DNA of 64,000 nt from Alteromonas australica (GTDB lineage Bacteria > Pseudomonadota > Gammaproteobacteria > Enterobacterales > Alteromonadaceae): assembly GCF_000730385.1 (NCBI RefSeq), contig NZ_CP008849.1, forward strand, positions 3,410,001 through 3,474,000. The letters run 5' to 3'. The first letter of the stretch is position 1; each line of letters opens with the position of its first letter. The translations under genes were made by a program, and so were the position numbers. Below, piece after piece: positions 29,128 to 37,354 of this stretch. Under the pieces are notes generated by a model. That model had not been told where the DNA came from, did not search any database, and saw only the letters and a program-made list of their open reading frames with translations.

Positions 29128-29837
29128 ACATTCAAGGAGTGACTCACTCTTATGGCAAAGTAACAGCCCTTAGTGACGTATCACTTACCCTTAACTCGGG
29201 TTTCAATATTTTACTTGGCCCTAACGGCGCGGGTAAAAGTAGCTTATTCGCCCTGCTAACGGGGTTAGAACGGATTGGGCAGGGAAGCATCTATTTTAAT
29301 GGCTGCACTATCGTGCAAAATCGAGCGTCAATTATGAAACGACTCGGGGTAGTATTTCAGCAAAACACCCTGGACATCGATCTTACTGTGAAGCAGAACT
29401 TATCTTACTTTGCCTCGCTTCATGGGTTGAATCCAATAGAATCGATTTCACGCATTCATACTTTATTGTCTGAACTTGATCTTAGTGATCGTCTCGACAC
29501 CAAAGTGCGCAGTTTAAATGGCGGCCATAGACGTCGAGTTGAGCTTGCAAGGTGCCTTATCCATCAACCCACCGCCTTGTTGCTTGATGAACCCACGGTG
29601 GGGTTAGACGTAGCCTCGCGCAGGTTAATACATTCTGTAGTACACGATTTAGCCCTCAAGCAAGGTGTCACGGTTTTGTGGGCCACGCACTTATTTGAAG
29701 AAGTGTATTCCAAAGACCCGCTTTCCATCTTACTTAATGGTCAACTCATAGAGCATGACATATGTTCGGCTTTACTTGGAAAACATCACGTCGAGAATGT
29801 TAATCAACTTTGGGATGTACTTATTTATGCCAACTAA
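29118..29837 (+). CDS. ABC transporter ATPase (PedB/LutE-like)
   Basis: 239 residues. Walker A GPNGAGKS at 34-41, Q-loop near FQQNTLDIDLTV, Walker B ALLLDEPT (Asp157, Glu158) and H-loop WATH are all present. The signature is LNGGH (133-137) instead of LSGGQ, with GHRRRVELARCL following, a variant shared by the PQQ-associated subgroup as far as I recall. It powers the exporter-like permease encoded next. It starts inside the end of the propeller gene. Confidence 0.88.
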   Translation: MEIDIQGVTHSYGKVTALSDVSLTLNSGFNILLGPNGAGKSSLFALLTGLERIGQGSIYFNGCTIVQNRASIMKRLGVVFQQNTLDIDLTVKQNLSYFASLHGLNPIESISRIHTLLSELDLSDRLDTKVRSLNGGHRRRVELARCLIHQPTALLLDEPTVGLDVASRRLIHSVVHDLALKQGVTVLWATHLFEEVYSKDPLSILLNGQLIEHDICSALLGKHHVENVNQLWDVLIYAN

Positions 29838-29879
29838 CACCAATACATTCCGTAAATTGATACCAATCTCAGGGAACAA

Positions 29880-30665
29880 ATGATGATGTACTGGCGCTGT
29901 TTTGTAGGTGTATTAAATCGTGAAATGCTGAAATTTTGGCAACAACGTTCGCGGCTATTAAGTGCATTGGTTCGCCCGCTGTTGTGGCTGTTTGTTTTCG
30001 CTGCGGGGTTTCGATCTGCGCTAGGGCTTTCTATGATCCCTCCCTACGATACTTACATTTTGTATGAAGAATATATTGTGCCCGGTTTAGCCGCCATGAT
30101 TGTGCTGTTTAACAGTATGCAAAGTTCATTATCCATGGTTTACGACCGAGAAATGGGCAGTATGAAAGTACTGCTAATGAGTCCTGTTCCCCGCGCTTTT
30201 TTATTGTGTAGTAAATTGGTGGCCAACATGTTGGTTTCAGCAGTGCAGGTTTATTTGTTCTTTTGCTTTACCTTGCTCGTTGATGTGCAATTACCCCTTC
30301 TAGGTTACCTTTATGCTTTGCCTATTATTGCATTGTTATCAATTTTTCTTGGCGCATTAGGTTTATTACTCGCTAACTCCATTAAACAATTGGAAAACTT
30401 TGCTGGGATTATGAACTTCATTATTTTCCCTATGTTTTTCCTTTCAAGCGCGCTCTATCCCCTATGGAAAATGCGAGAAGCGAGTGAATGGCTGTATCAG
30501 ATTTGTGCATTCAACCCCTTTACTAGTGGTGTAGAGCTGTTGCGATTTGGGTTGTATGAAAAGCTCGCTTTGAAAGAACTTATTATTGTTGCCCTGCTTT
30601 CCCTTGGAACCTTTACCTTGGCAGCAAGAAGCTTTAGGCCAACGCTCACAAAGAAAAACTCGTAA
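29880..30665 (+). CDS. ABC-2 type permease (PedC/LutF-like)
   Basis: 261 residues with six hydrophobic helices in the ABC-2 layout: an N-terminal helix after KFWQQRSRLLSALVRPLLWLF, DREMGSMKVLLMSPVPRAF as coupling helix, and the ALYPLWKM segment before the last helix. AGGGA lies 4 bases before three consecutive ATG codons (29880-29888), the first taken as start. The fourth gene of the operon with the binding protein, propeller and ATPase. Homologous systems are required for growth at low lanthanide (PedA1A2BC in Pseudomonas putida) or for lanthanide transport (Lut in Methylobacterium). Confidence 0.86.
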   Translation: MMMYWRCFVGVLNREMLKFWQQRSRLLSALVRPLLWLFVFAAGFRSALGLSMIPPYDTYILYEEYIVPGLAAMIVLFNSMQSSLSMVYDREMGSMKVLLMSPVPRAFLLCSKLVANMLVSAVQVYLFFCFTLLVDVQLPLLGYLYALPIIALLSIFLGALGLLLANSIKQLENFAGIMNFIIFPMFFLSSALYPLWKMREASEWLYQICAFNPFTSGVELLRFGLYEKLALKELIIVALLSLGTFTLAARSFRPTLTKKNS

Positions 30666-30706
30666 ACAAAAGCGCGTTATTAATAACCCAAAAACCAAGG
30701 CGGCTC

Positions 30707-32299
30707 ATGAATAGCGTAACATTGGCACTTCCAAGCGAATTACATGAAATAGATTCAGAATGCGTGCTGTGGCTTTGCGCACCAGCAGATATAAACGCCG
30801 CTATTAGTACGTTACCTGTTAGTTCTCAGGTATTTGTTAAGCAGGTATTAGATGATGAAGCGTTCACAGGCGCTGAAGGTCAATCTGTTCTACTCCATCG
30901 ACCTGTGGGCTTGGCGGCCAAAAGATGGCTTATTTTTGGTGTAGGCGATTTAAAACATGATATCGCCCTTAGTTTTGATCATCATTCGGCAAACCATGGC
31001 ACTCGTCAGCTGTTTGTTGAAGCGTTTAAACGAGCCCTTTCATCCCACTCATCAACTATCACTTTAGTGTTGCCATACCACTTCAGCCAACCGAGCGTTA
31101 ATTCTGAACAAGTATTCGCTGGTAAAAACAAAAAGAAAACTACCGAAGAAATGCTAATCAGCCAATTATTGCGCGCTTTTTATTTTGGCTGTTACCAATT
31201 TAAAGGCTATAAATCTTCGCCCCACCTTTCATCAAAAGAAGAACCAGCATTAACCATATCTGCCCCACCAACCCAGCCTCTTCTCACTTGCCTAAAGTAT
31301 GAAAATTCACTGGCCAATGGCATGCAACTCGCACGGGATTTATCCCATATGCCCGCTAATATTTGCACGCCAATGTACTTGGCAGAGCAAGCGACAAGAC
31401 TGGCCAGTAATTTCTCTGCAATTACCTCCGAGATTATCAATCAGAGCGCGCTAGAAGCGCTTAGTATGAATGCTTATTTAGCGGTTAATCGCGCATCGGC
31501 GTTTCCTGCCTCCATGCCGGTAATTCATTACTCAGGCAGACGTGATGGAAATAACGAAGATGATAAAAATGCTCATCCCGTCGTGCTAATAGGCAAAGGC
31601 GTTACCTTTGATTCCGGTGGCGTCTCCCTGAAACGCGGCAGTGATATGCACCACATGATATACGACATGGCTGGGGCAGCTTGCGTACTAGGTGTAATTT
31701 CAGCGGCTGCCGAACTAGGCTTAAATATCAACATTATTGGCATTTTGGCCACCGCTGAAAACAGCATCGGCGGCAACGCATATCGGCCGGGCGATATCAT
31801 TACGACCCACTCCAAACAAACGGTAGAGATAATAAGCACCGACGCCGAGGGGCGAATGCTAATATGTGATGCGTTGAGTTACAGCGAACAATTTTCACCC
31901 CAATCGATCATAGACATCGCCACACTAACCGGCGCTGCTATTACTGCGTTAGGGCATAAGTGCAGTAGTGTAATGAGTAATTCACGTCCCCTTGAACAGG
32001 CGCTGATTAAGGCTGGTGAAGAAAGTCAGGATCCAGTATGGCCATTTCCAATATGGCCTGAATACCAAGAAGCGATAGCCTCTTCTCATGCTGATATGGC
32101 CAATGCAGGAAAAAACTCCCCGGGCATGATTACTGCCGGCTGCTTTTTGTCTCGATTTTCACAAGGTTTTCCTTGGGCGCATCTAGATGTCGCTGGCACC
32201 GCGTTTAAGCACGGCACTGCTAATTCGGCAACCGGCCGTCCCATCCCTTTACTGTTAACCTACTTACAACACCTAGCGAGTTCCCGAAAATCATCATGA
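30707..32299 (+). CDS. M17 leucyl aminopeptidase paralogue in PQQ locus
   Basis: 530 residues. Catalytic motifs are conserved: VLIGKGVTFDSGGVSLKRG with the metal-binding Lys and Asp, and STDAEGRML in place of NTDAEGRL. The N-terminal domain differs strongly from the housekeeping PepA of this window (8200-9705), including a Lys-rich insert near 140. It lies 41 bases after the ABC permease and ends 95 bases before pqqA, so it may be part of the ABC operon. PQQ formation needs proteolysis of the modified PqqA peptide; an exopeptidase here could trim the fragments. That role is inference. Confidence 0.88.
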   Translation: MNSVTLALPSELHEIDSECVLWLCAPADINAAISTLPVSSQVFVKQVLDDEAFTGAEGQSVLLHRPVGLAAKRWLIFGVGDLKHDIALSFDHHSANHGTRQLFVEAFKRALSSHSSTITLVLPYHFSQPSVNSEQVFAGKNKKKTTEEMLISQLLRAFYFGCYQFKGYKSSPHLSSKEEPALTISAPPTQPLLTCLKYENSLANGMQLARDLSHMPANICTPMYLAEQATRLASNFSAITSEIINQSALEALSMNAYLAVNRASAFPASMPVIHYSGRRDGNNEDDKNAHPVVLIGKGVTFDSGGVSLKRGSDMHHMIYDMAGAACVLGVISAAAELGLNINIIGILATAENSIGGNAYRPGDIITTHSKQTVEIISTDAEGRMLICDALSYSEQFSPQSIIDIATLTGAAITALGHKCSSVMSNSRPLEQALIKAGEESQDPVWPFPIWPEYQEAIASSHADMANAGKNSPGMITAGCFLSRFSQGFPWAHLDVAGTAFKHGTANSATGRPIPLLLTYLQHLASSRKSS

Positions 32300-32312
32300 T
32301 TCATGGTAATTC

Positions 32313-32328
32313 TCCTCCTTTAGAAGGA
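32313..32328 (+). promoter_or_regulatory. Island operator copy d (pqqA promoter)
   Basis: TCCTCC-TTTA-GAAGGA, one mismatch. A TATACT hexamer at 32352-32357 is centred exactly 34 bases from the repeat centre, placing the repeat at about -43 if the hexamer is the -10 box. Confidence 0.72.
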
Positions 32329-32393
32329 TATCTGTTAACAGATAATCAACATATACTCATGTTGAACTCATCCAAAAGACAGAGGAAATGACG

Positions 32394-32465
32394 ATGTGGA
32401 CTAAACCTCAATACACTGAAATGCGCCTAGGTTTTGAAGTAACGCTATATATCAGCAACCGCTAA
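32394..32465 (+). CDS. pqqA: PQQ precursor peptide PqqA
   Basis: A 23-residue peptide, too short for most gene callers. It begins [19 protein letters not shown]. Glu15 and Tyr19, the two residues crosslinked by PqqE to build PQQ, are in the conserved spacing FEVTLY. AGAGGA stands 7 bases before ATG 32394; an in-frame ATG at 32388 is too close to it. It lies directly upstream of pqqBCDE, with a hairpin between it and pqqB that probably gives more pqqA than pqqB message. Confidence 0.96.
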   Translation: MWTKPQYTEMRLGFEVTLYISNR

Positions 32466-32492
32466 GCCAAAGCCTATTGTGATAAGTAATCA

Positions 32493-32516
32493 AAAGGCTG
32501 CATTTGCAGCCTTTTT
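32493..32516 (+). terminator. Attenuator hairpin between pqqA and pqqB
   Basis: AAAGGCTGC-ATTT-GCAGCCTTT followed by two more T. Located 28 bases after pqqA, 20 before pqqB. It would end most transcripts after pqqA, a stoichiometry suited to a consumed precursor peptide. Confidence 0.7.
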
Positions 32517-32535
32517 AAATACCCAAGGAGTTGTT

Positions 32536-33456
32536 ATGCAGGTATTGATTCTTGGCGCAGGCGCAGGTGGCGGATTTCCCCAGTGGAATTGCCATTGTGA
32601 AAATTGCAAAGGTGCGCGACTACACACAATCACCACAACCCCTCGAACGCAATCAAGCATTGCCGTTAGTGTAGATGGGAGTAAATGGGTATTAATTAAT
32701 GCCTCTCCAGATTTACGAGAACAAATTAATAATCACCCACAGCTTTGGCCTGATGAGCATATTGCCCGAGGCACACGTATAGCCTCAATTGTGCTCACCG
32801 ACAGTCAAATAGACCATACCACGGGCTTGCTTACCCTAAGAGAAGGGTTACCACTTCCTGTGTACTGTACCGATGTGGTGAAAGAAGATTTAACCACCAC
32901 ATTTCCTTTATTGACCGTGCTAAAGCACTGGCACGGCGGCCTTCAACAGCGCACCATTAGCACTAATTTTACCGATACCTTTGTGCCTGAGGGTGCAGAT
33001 GAGCTAATTTTCCAGTCTGTGGTGCTAGAGTCAAACGCGCCCCCCTATTCAACGTATCGCGATAACATTGTGCCGGGTAACAATATCGGCCTTAAAATTA
33101 CCGATACCCAGTCAGGACATATTCTTTTTTACGCGCCTGGGTGCATGCAAGCCAACGATACCGTGAAACAAGTCATGGCCGAAGCCGATTGTGTGCTTTT
33201 CGATGGCACCTTGTGGGTAAACGAAGAAATGATTGATCATGGCTTTAGCAAAAAGTTAGGCACTCAAATGGGCCATATGCCAGTGAACGGCGAAAATGGT
33301 GCCATTGCGTTACTCAACCGCTTTAAGGTTAAGCGTAAGGTACTGATACATATAAATAACACCAACCCAGTACTGAATGAAGACTCATCAGCCTTTCATG
33401 CTTTGCAAGAACAGAACATTGAGTTGGCTTACGATGGGATGCAAATAGAGGTGTAA
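32536..33456 (+). CDS. pqqB: PQQ biosynthesis protein PqqB
   Basis: 306 residues, the family length. Start at ATG 32536 (AAGGAG 6 bases upstream); the upstream frame extension includes the hairpin and is ignored. A metallo-beta-lactamase-like fold: [19 protein letters not shown] then the zinc-binding CHCENC cluster, and [15 protein letters not shown]. PqqB is an iron-dependent hydroxylase acting on the Glu-Tyr intermediate in recent work. Cytoplasmic. It leads a tight pqqBCDE series: one base separates it from pqqC. Confidence 0.96.
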   Translation: MQVLILGAGAGGGFPQWNCHCENCKGARLHTITTTPRTQSSIAVSVDGSKWVLINASPDLREQINNHPQLWPDEHIARGTRIASIVLTDSQIDHTTGLLTLREGLPLPVYCTDVVKEDLTTTFPLLTVLKHWHGGLQQRTISTNFTDTFVPEGADELIFQSVVLESNAPPYSTYRDNIVPGNNIGLKITDTQSGHILFYAPGCMQANDTVKQVMAEADCVLFDGTLWVNEEMIDHGFSKKLGTQMGHMPVNGENGAIALLNRFKVKRKVLIHINNTNPVLNEDSSAFHALQEQNIELAYDGMQIEV

Positions 33457-33457
33457 T

Positions 33458-34213
33458 ATGACGGAATCTGCATGGACAAAAGTAGAATTTGAACAGCAAT
33501 TGCGTGCCAAAGGCGCTTATTATCATATTCATCACCCTTTTCATAAACGTATGAACGCCGGACATTGTAGCAAAGAAGAAATACAAGGCTGGGTGGCAAA
33601 CCGGCTTTATTATCAAATGGCTATTCCCGTTAAAGACGCCTCCATTTTAGCTAACTGTGAAGATCAAAAAGTAAGACGCACGTGGATTCAACGGCTTATC
33701 GACCATGATGGGCGTGAGGGAGATTCAACCCTTGGTGGCATAGAAGCATGGCTTCGATTAGGCGAAGCGGTTGGGCTTAATCGCCATGAACTGCTAGACG
33801 AATCTCATTTACTCCCAGGTGTTAAGTTTGCCGTAAATGCCTATGTGAATTTTGCGCGTCGCGCATCGTGGGAAGAAGCTGCCTGTTCATCACTGACCGA
33901 AATGTTCGCGCCAGAAATTCACCAGAGTCGTCTTGATACTTGGCCCACTCATTACACGTGGATAAACCAAGAAGGGTTTACCTATTTCCAAATGCGATTG
34001 GGACAGGCTCGCCGCGATGTAGAACACGGCCTTCAAATCACCCTCGACAACTTTGTCACCCGCGAACAGCAGGACCGTGCTTTGAATATTCTTCAGTTTA
34101 AGATTGATATCCTATGGAGTATTGCCGATGCCATTTGTTTCGCCTACGAATATGACAGAAAACCTTTTGATGGTATCGCCGACCAACGCATTTGCCATAC
34201 AGGGAGATTCTAA
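33458..34213 (+). CDS. pqqC: Pyrroloquinoline-quinone synthase PqqC
   Basis: 251 residues, typical. This cofactor-less oxidase performs the final ring closure and eight-electron oxidation to PQQ. The helical heme-oxygenase-like fold shows [32 protein letters not shown] and the C-terminal [12 protein letters not shown]. Its TAA shares one base with the pqqD ATG. Confidence 0.97.
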   Translation: MTESAWTKVEFEQQLRAKGAYYHIHHPFHKRMNAGHCSKEEIQGWVANRLYYQMAIPVKDASILANCEDQKVRRTWIQRLIDHDGREGDSTLGGIEAWLRLGEAVGLNRHELLDESHLLPGVKFAVNAYVNFARRASWEEAACSSLTEMFAPEIHQSRLDTWPTHYTWINQEGFTYFQMRLGQARRDVEHGLQITLDNFVTREQQDRALNILQFKIDILWSIADAICFAYEYDRKPFDGIADQRICHTGRF

Positions 34214-34488
34214 TGACAAGCACCACTAGCACTCTTTCAATGAACCCTTTATTTCGGCTTCAGTACGAAAAAGTACAAGATGGCTACGTACTGCTATTCC
34301 CCGAAGGAATGATTAAATTAAACCCGTCGGCATCAGAGATACTAAAACTTGTTGATGGCGGGCGAACTATTGATGAGATTACCAGTACACTTAAAGCAGC
34401 ATTTCCCGATGCCCCAGCAGACTTAGACGATGATGTTCGCACCTTTCTACAGCATGCAGAAGATAAAAAATGGGTGATTTATGACTAG
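34213..34488 (+). CDS. pqqD: PqqA binding chaperone PqqD
   Basis: 91 residues starting at ATG 34213, which overlaps the pqqC stop (TAATG) and has GGGAG upstream; the frame reaching 34192 lies inside pqqC. A winged-helix RiPP recognition domain (FRLQYEKVQDGYVLLFPEGMIKLNPSASEILKLVDGGRTIDEI) that delivers PqqA to PqqE. It overlaps pqqE by 8 bases. Confidence 0.96.
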   Translation: MTSTTSTLSMNPLFRLQYEKVQDGYVLLFPEGMIKLNPSASEILKLVDGGRTIDEITSTLKAAFPDAPADLDDDVRTFLQHAEDKKWVIYD

Positions 34489-35629
34489 TCACTCATCACT
34501 AGATACAAAGGCAACGACACCACCTTTATGGTTACTTGCCGAGTTAACTTATCAGTGCCCACTGCATTGCCCCTATTGCTCCAACCCTGTCAATATGGAA
34601 GAAACCTTTAACGAACTCACAACCTCTCAATGGAAAAAGGTGTTTAAACAAGCCAGAGAAATGGGTGCTGTTCAGCTTGGATTTTCTGGCGGCGAACCCT
34701 TGTTACGAAAAGATCTGGAAGCGTTAGTGGCGTATGCCCGCGAGCTTGGGTTTTATACCAATCTGATCACCTCTGGCATTGGCATGACAGAAAAACGTAT
34801 TGCCACATTAAAAGACGCTGGACTTGATCATATTCAACTTAGCTTTCAATCAGCGAATGCAGAAATTAACGACCTGATTGGCAATAAGCGTCACTCTTTT
34901 AAGCACAAGCTCAACATTGCTAAGTTAGTTAAAGCCTACGACTACCCCATGGTATTGAACTTCTGCATTACGGCGCAAAACATTCATGAAATTGAAGACG
35001 TGATGGCGCTAAGTACTGAACTTGATGCCGACTTTGTCGAGCTAGCCACCGTGCAATATTACGGTTGGGCGTATGAAAACCGAGAGCACTTACTACCCAC
35101 ACAAAACCAGCTAGAGGAAGCTGAACAAGCCATTAATCGTTATAGAGACCAGCAAGATGGAATAGGCCCAAAGTTCATGTTTGTCACTCCCGACTATTAT
35201 GAAAGCCGCCCAAAAGCCTGTATGAATGGGTGGGGCACAACCTTTCTAACGATAACCCCAGATGGTAGCGCTCTTCCTTGTCACAGCGCTAAAATTCTTC
35301 CTCTAACCTTTCCCAATGTGAAAGACCATTCGATACAGCATATCTGGGAGCAGGATTTTAGTTTCAATCACTTTAGAGGCGATAATTGGATGCCCTCACC
35401 CTGTAAAACCTGTGACGAAAAAGACAAAGATTTTGGCGGATGTCGATGCCAAGCTTTTTTACTTACTGGCGATATGCATAAAACCGATCCCGTTTGCGAT
35501 AAGTCACCCGACCATCACCTGATGAAAACCATAACCGATAAAGCAGGGCAACAGGCAAGCTCCACACTGAAATTTCGTACGGTGAAAAATGCTATTCCTG
35601 TAAAGATGATACAAGACGCCAGCGCGTAA
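34481..35629 (+). CDS. pqqE: PqqA peptide cyclase PqqE (radical SAM)
   Basis: 382 residues. The radical SAM cluster motif CPLHCPYC gives Cys26, Cys30 and Cys33. The C-terminal SPASM region has the auxiliary-cluster cysteines (ALPCHSA, CKTCDEKDKDFGGCRCQAF, DPVC). It forms the C-C bond between Glu15 and Tyr19 of PqqA with PqqD as chaperone. Length and order are standard. Confidence 0.97.
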   Translation: MTSHSSLDTKATTPPLWLLAELTYQCPLHCPYCSNPVNMEETFNELTTSQWKKVFKQAREMGAVQLGFSGGEPLLRKDLEALVAYARELGFYTNLITSGIGMTEKRIATLKDAGLDHIQLSFQSANAEINDLIGNKRHSFKHKLNIAKLVKAYDYPMVLNFCITAQNIHEIEDVMALSTELDADFVELATVQYYGWAYENREHLLPTQNQLEEAEQAINRYRDQQDGIGPKFMFVTPDYYESRPKACMNGWGTTFLTITPDGSALPCHSAKILPLTFPNVKDHSIQHIWEQDFSFNHFRGDNWMPSPCKTCDEKDKDFGGCRCQAFLLTGDMHKTDPVCDKSPDHHLMKTITDKAGQQASSTLKFRTVKNAIPVKMIQDASA

Positions 35630-35639
35630 ATGTTCCGTG

Positions 35640-37208
35640 ATGATTAGCATTCGGTATGTACCGTCGATCCCCCCCCCTGATATCAATGCAGGCAATGCAG
35701 AATCGCCATTAACTGGGGTATTCGCTGTTAATACCCCAGCACATGATCACTCTGGTGTATCTCATCTTGCTGAGCACATGTGTTTCCGTGGGTCAGCGCA
35801 CTTCCCTGCCGATCACGAGCTATTCGTAGCGAATGCGTTGCTTCCATTATCCATTAACGCCAGTACTCATGCGGGTTATACATACTTTTATGTGCAATGC
35901 ACAAATAAGGCGCTTTTCATCAGTGCTATCCAATTTATTTATAGCGGCATGGTGAATACCCATTACTCAAACGGTCAGTTTGAGGCAGAGCGAAGCGGCG
36001 TACTCGTAAGCGAACTCTCTCTACTGGAAAGCAATACTGACTATGCCAACAACATAGCAATACGTCGAAATGATACCAGCCCCATGGCCTATAAACATGC
36101 GGGAGGGTTTTCTGATTTAATGCAAAATATCGAATTTAACGACGTTATTGATTATAAAAGAAAGTGGTATAAAACTAACAACATTACCCTCTTAGTGAGT
36201 GGAAAAGACTGTGGGCTCGCTAACGTATGCAGACAGGCAATAGCTGAGGTCACTGATAGGCCTTGTGGTAATAGTCCGCAGGCTAAGACGGCAAGTACTA
36301 ACGCGACGCTGACTGAAGTGCAAAGTAGCAACCTTAATACAAATACCATTATCAACCCAAGCGCATTTAGTGCTCATAATGAAACGTCAGAACGCTATGT
36401 ATCGACATGGTGGGTACCTGAACATTTCACCAATGACTTGCTTACTTTTGAGCCTCAGATTCACACCAATTTTAACCAATTAGGCCGTTTTTATATTGAC
36501 TGTGAGGTCAATCACAAAGGCATGATAGCCATTCGGTTTGTGCATAACGCAAACGCCAATCACCAGATGCAAGTGCACACAAATGAAAACCTGCAGTCTG
36601 TGTTAACAAGGCTAACGATAAAACCCAAACCTAGCTTGTTTAAAGACAGTAAACTGCCGGGAGGAGTACAAACACTGGTTATGTATTATCTACAAAATAA
36701 TGCTCCTCACCATTCACGTTACCCTGCAAGCGCCTCAGCGGTAGGCGCCCGCTCATTGGCGTATTACCTTGCTAGCCCCCAAAAAAGCAGCACCATTTTT
36801 CATTTAAACAAGGAAACAAACATTTCCCCTAATACTTCAAGCACCCCTGATGTAAATGAACGTACTAGCGCGACACTTGCTTCCAATTTTTCCTCACTCA
36901 CATCATTGGATAACTTACCCCCACTGCCTAGGTTGCTGCATAAGCTTGCCGCATTGGCACTGCAAGATCTCGAACAAAAATTTAAGCATGCTGACAAGCA
37001 CTGGGTATATTACGTCGATAAGCCATTTCATTGTCATTTAAAGACTATGATAACAGAGGCTTCGTTTTGGCGCCCCCGAACAAATGGTGACTGCTATGCA
37101 TTAGGCGTAGCGCGATTTAATGAGCATGTTTTTATTTACGCCGCGCAGGATAGCCAATTATCAACCCGCGCATGCTGGTGTAAATCAACGCTAACAAGTC
37201 ACACGTAA
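35640..37208 (+). CDS. pqqF: M16 zinc peptidase, PqqF-like
   Basis: 522 residues. The inverted zinc motif HLAEH (residues 42-46) is intact, with the second-half Glu likely in FEAERSGVLVSEL, as in pitrilysin-type proteases. PqqF-type M16 enzymes cut the crosslinked PqqA to release the Glu-Tyr unit. The protein is shorter than the roughly 760-residue PqqF of Pseudomonas and its C-terminal half (Thr/Ser/Asn-rich) is poorly conserved, with no second M16 partner in the window. Start: ATG 35640, preceded by GTG 35637; no clear ribosome site, so translation may depend on pqqE. Symbol is by position and family. Confidence 0.78.
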   Translation: MISIRYVPSIPPPDINAGNAESPLTGVFAVNTPAHDHSGVSHLAEHMCFRGSAHFPADHELFVANALLPLSINASTHAGYTYFYVQCTNKALFISAIQFIYSGMVNTHYSNGQFEAERSGVLVSELSLLESNTDYANNIAIRRNDTSPMAYKHAGGFSDLMQNIEFNDVIDYKRKWYKTNNITLLVSGKDCGLANVCRQAIAEVTDRPCGNSPQAKTASTNATLTEVQSSNLNTNTIINPSAFSAHNETSERYVSTWWVPEHFTNDLLTFEPQIHTNFNQLGRFYIDCEVNHKGMIAIRFVHNANANHQMQVHTNENLQSVLTRLTIKPKPSLFKDSKLPGGVQTLVMYYLQNNAPHHSRYPASASAVGARSLAYYLASPQKSSTIFHLNKETNISPNTSSTPDVNERTSATLASNFSSLTSLDNLPPLPRLLHKLAALALQDLEQKFKHADKHWVYYVDKPFHCHLKTMITEASFWRPRTNGDCYALGVARFNEHVFIYAAQDSQLSTRACWCKSTLTSHT

Positions 37209-37276
37209 CTATCAATCTTACTTAATAAATTTAGGTGAAACGGGATTTTTATATACTACCAATTTACGACCTACCC

Positions 37277-37292
37277 CCCCTCTTTAGGAGGA
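37277..37292 (+). promoter_or_regulatory. Island operator copy e (TonB receptor promoter)
   Basis: CCCCTC-TTTA-GGAGGA: right half and spacer perfect, left half degenerate. A GATACT hexamer at 37316-37321 is centred exactly 34 bases from the repeat centre, the same geometry as at pqqA. Confidence 0.68.
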
Positions 37293-37354
37293 TATTTTTC
37301 GGGACATAGCTACACGATACTGATTGCATACTCGTTCATTGAAGAATCGGAATC

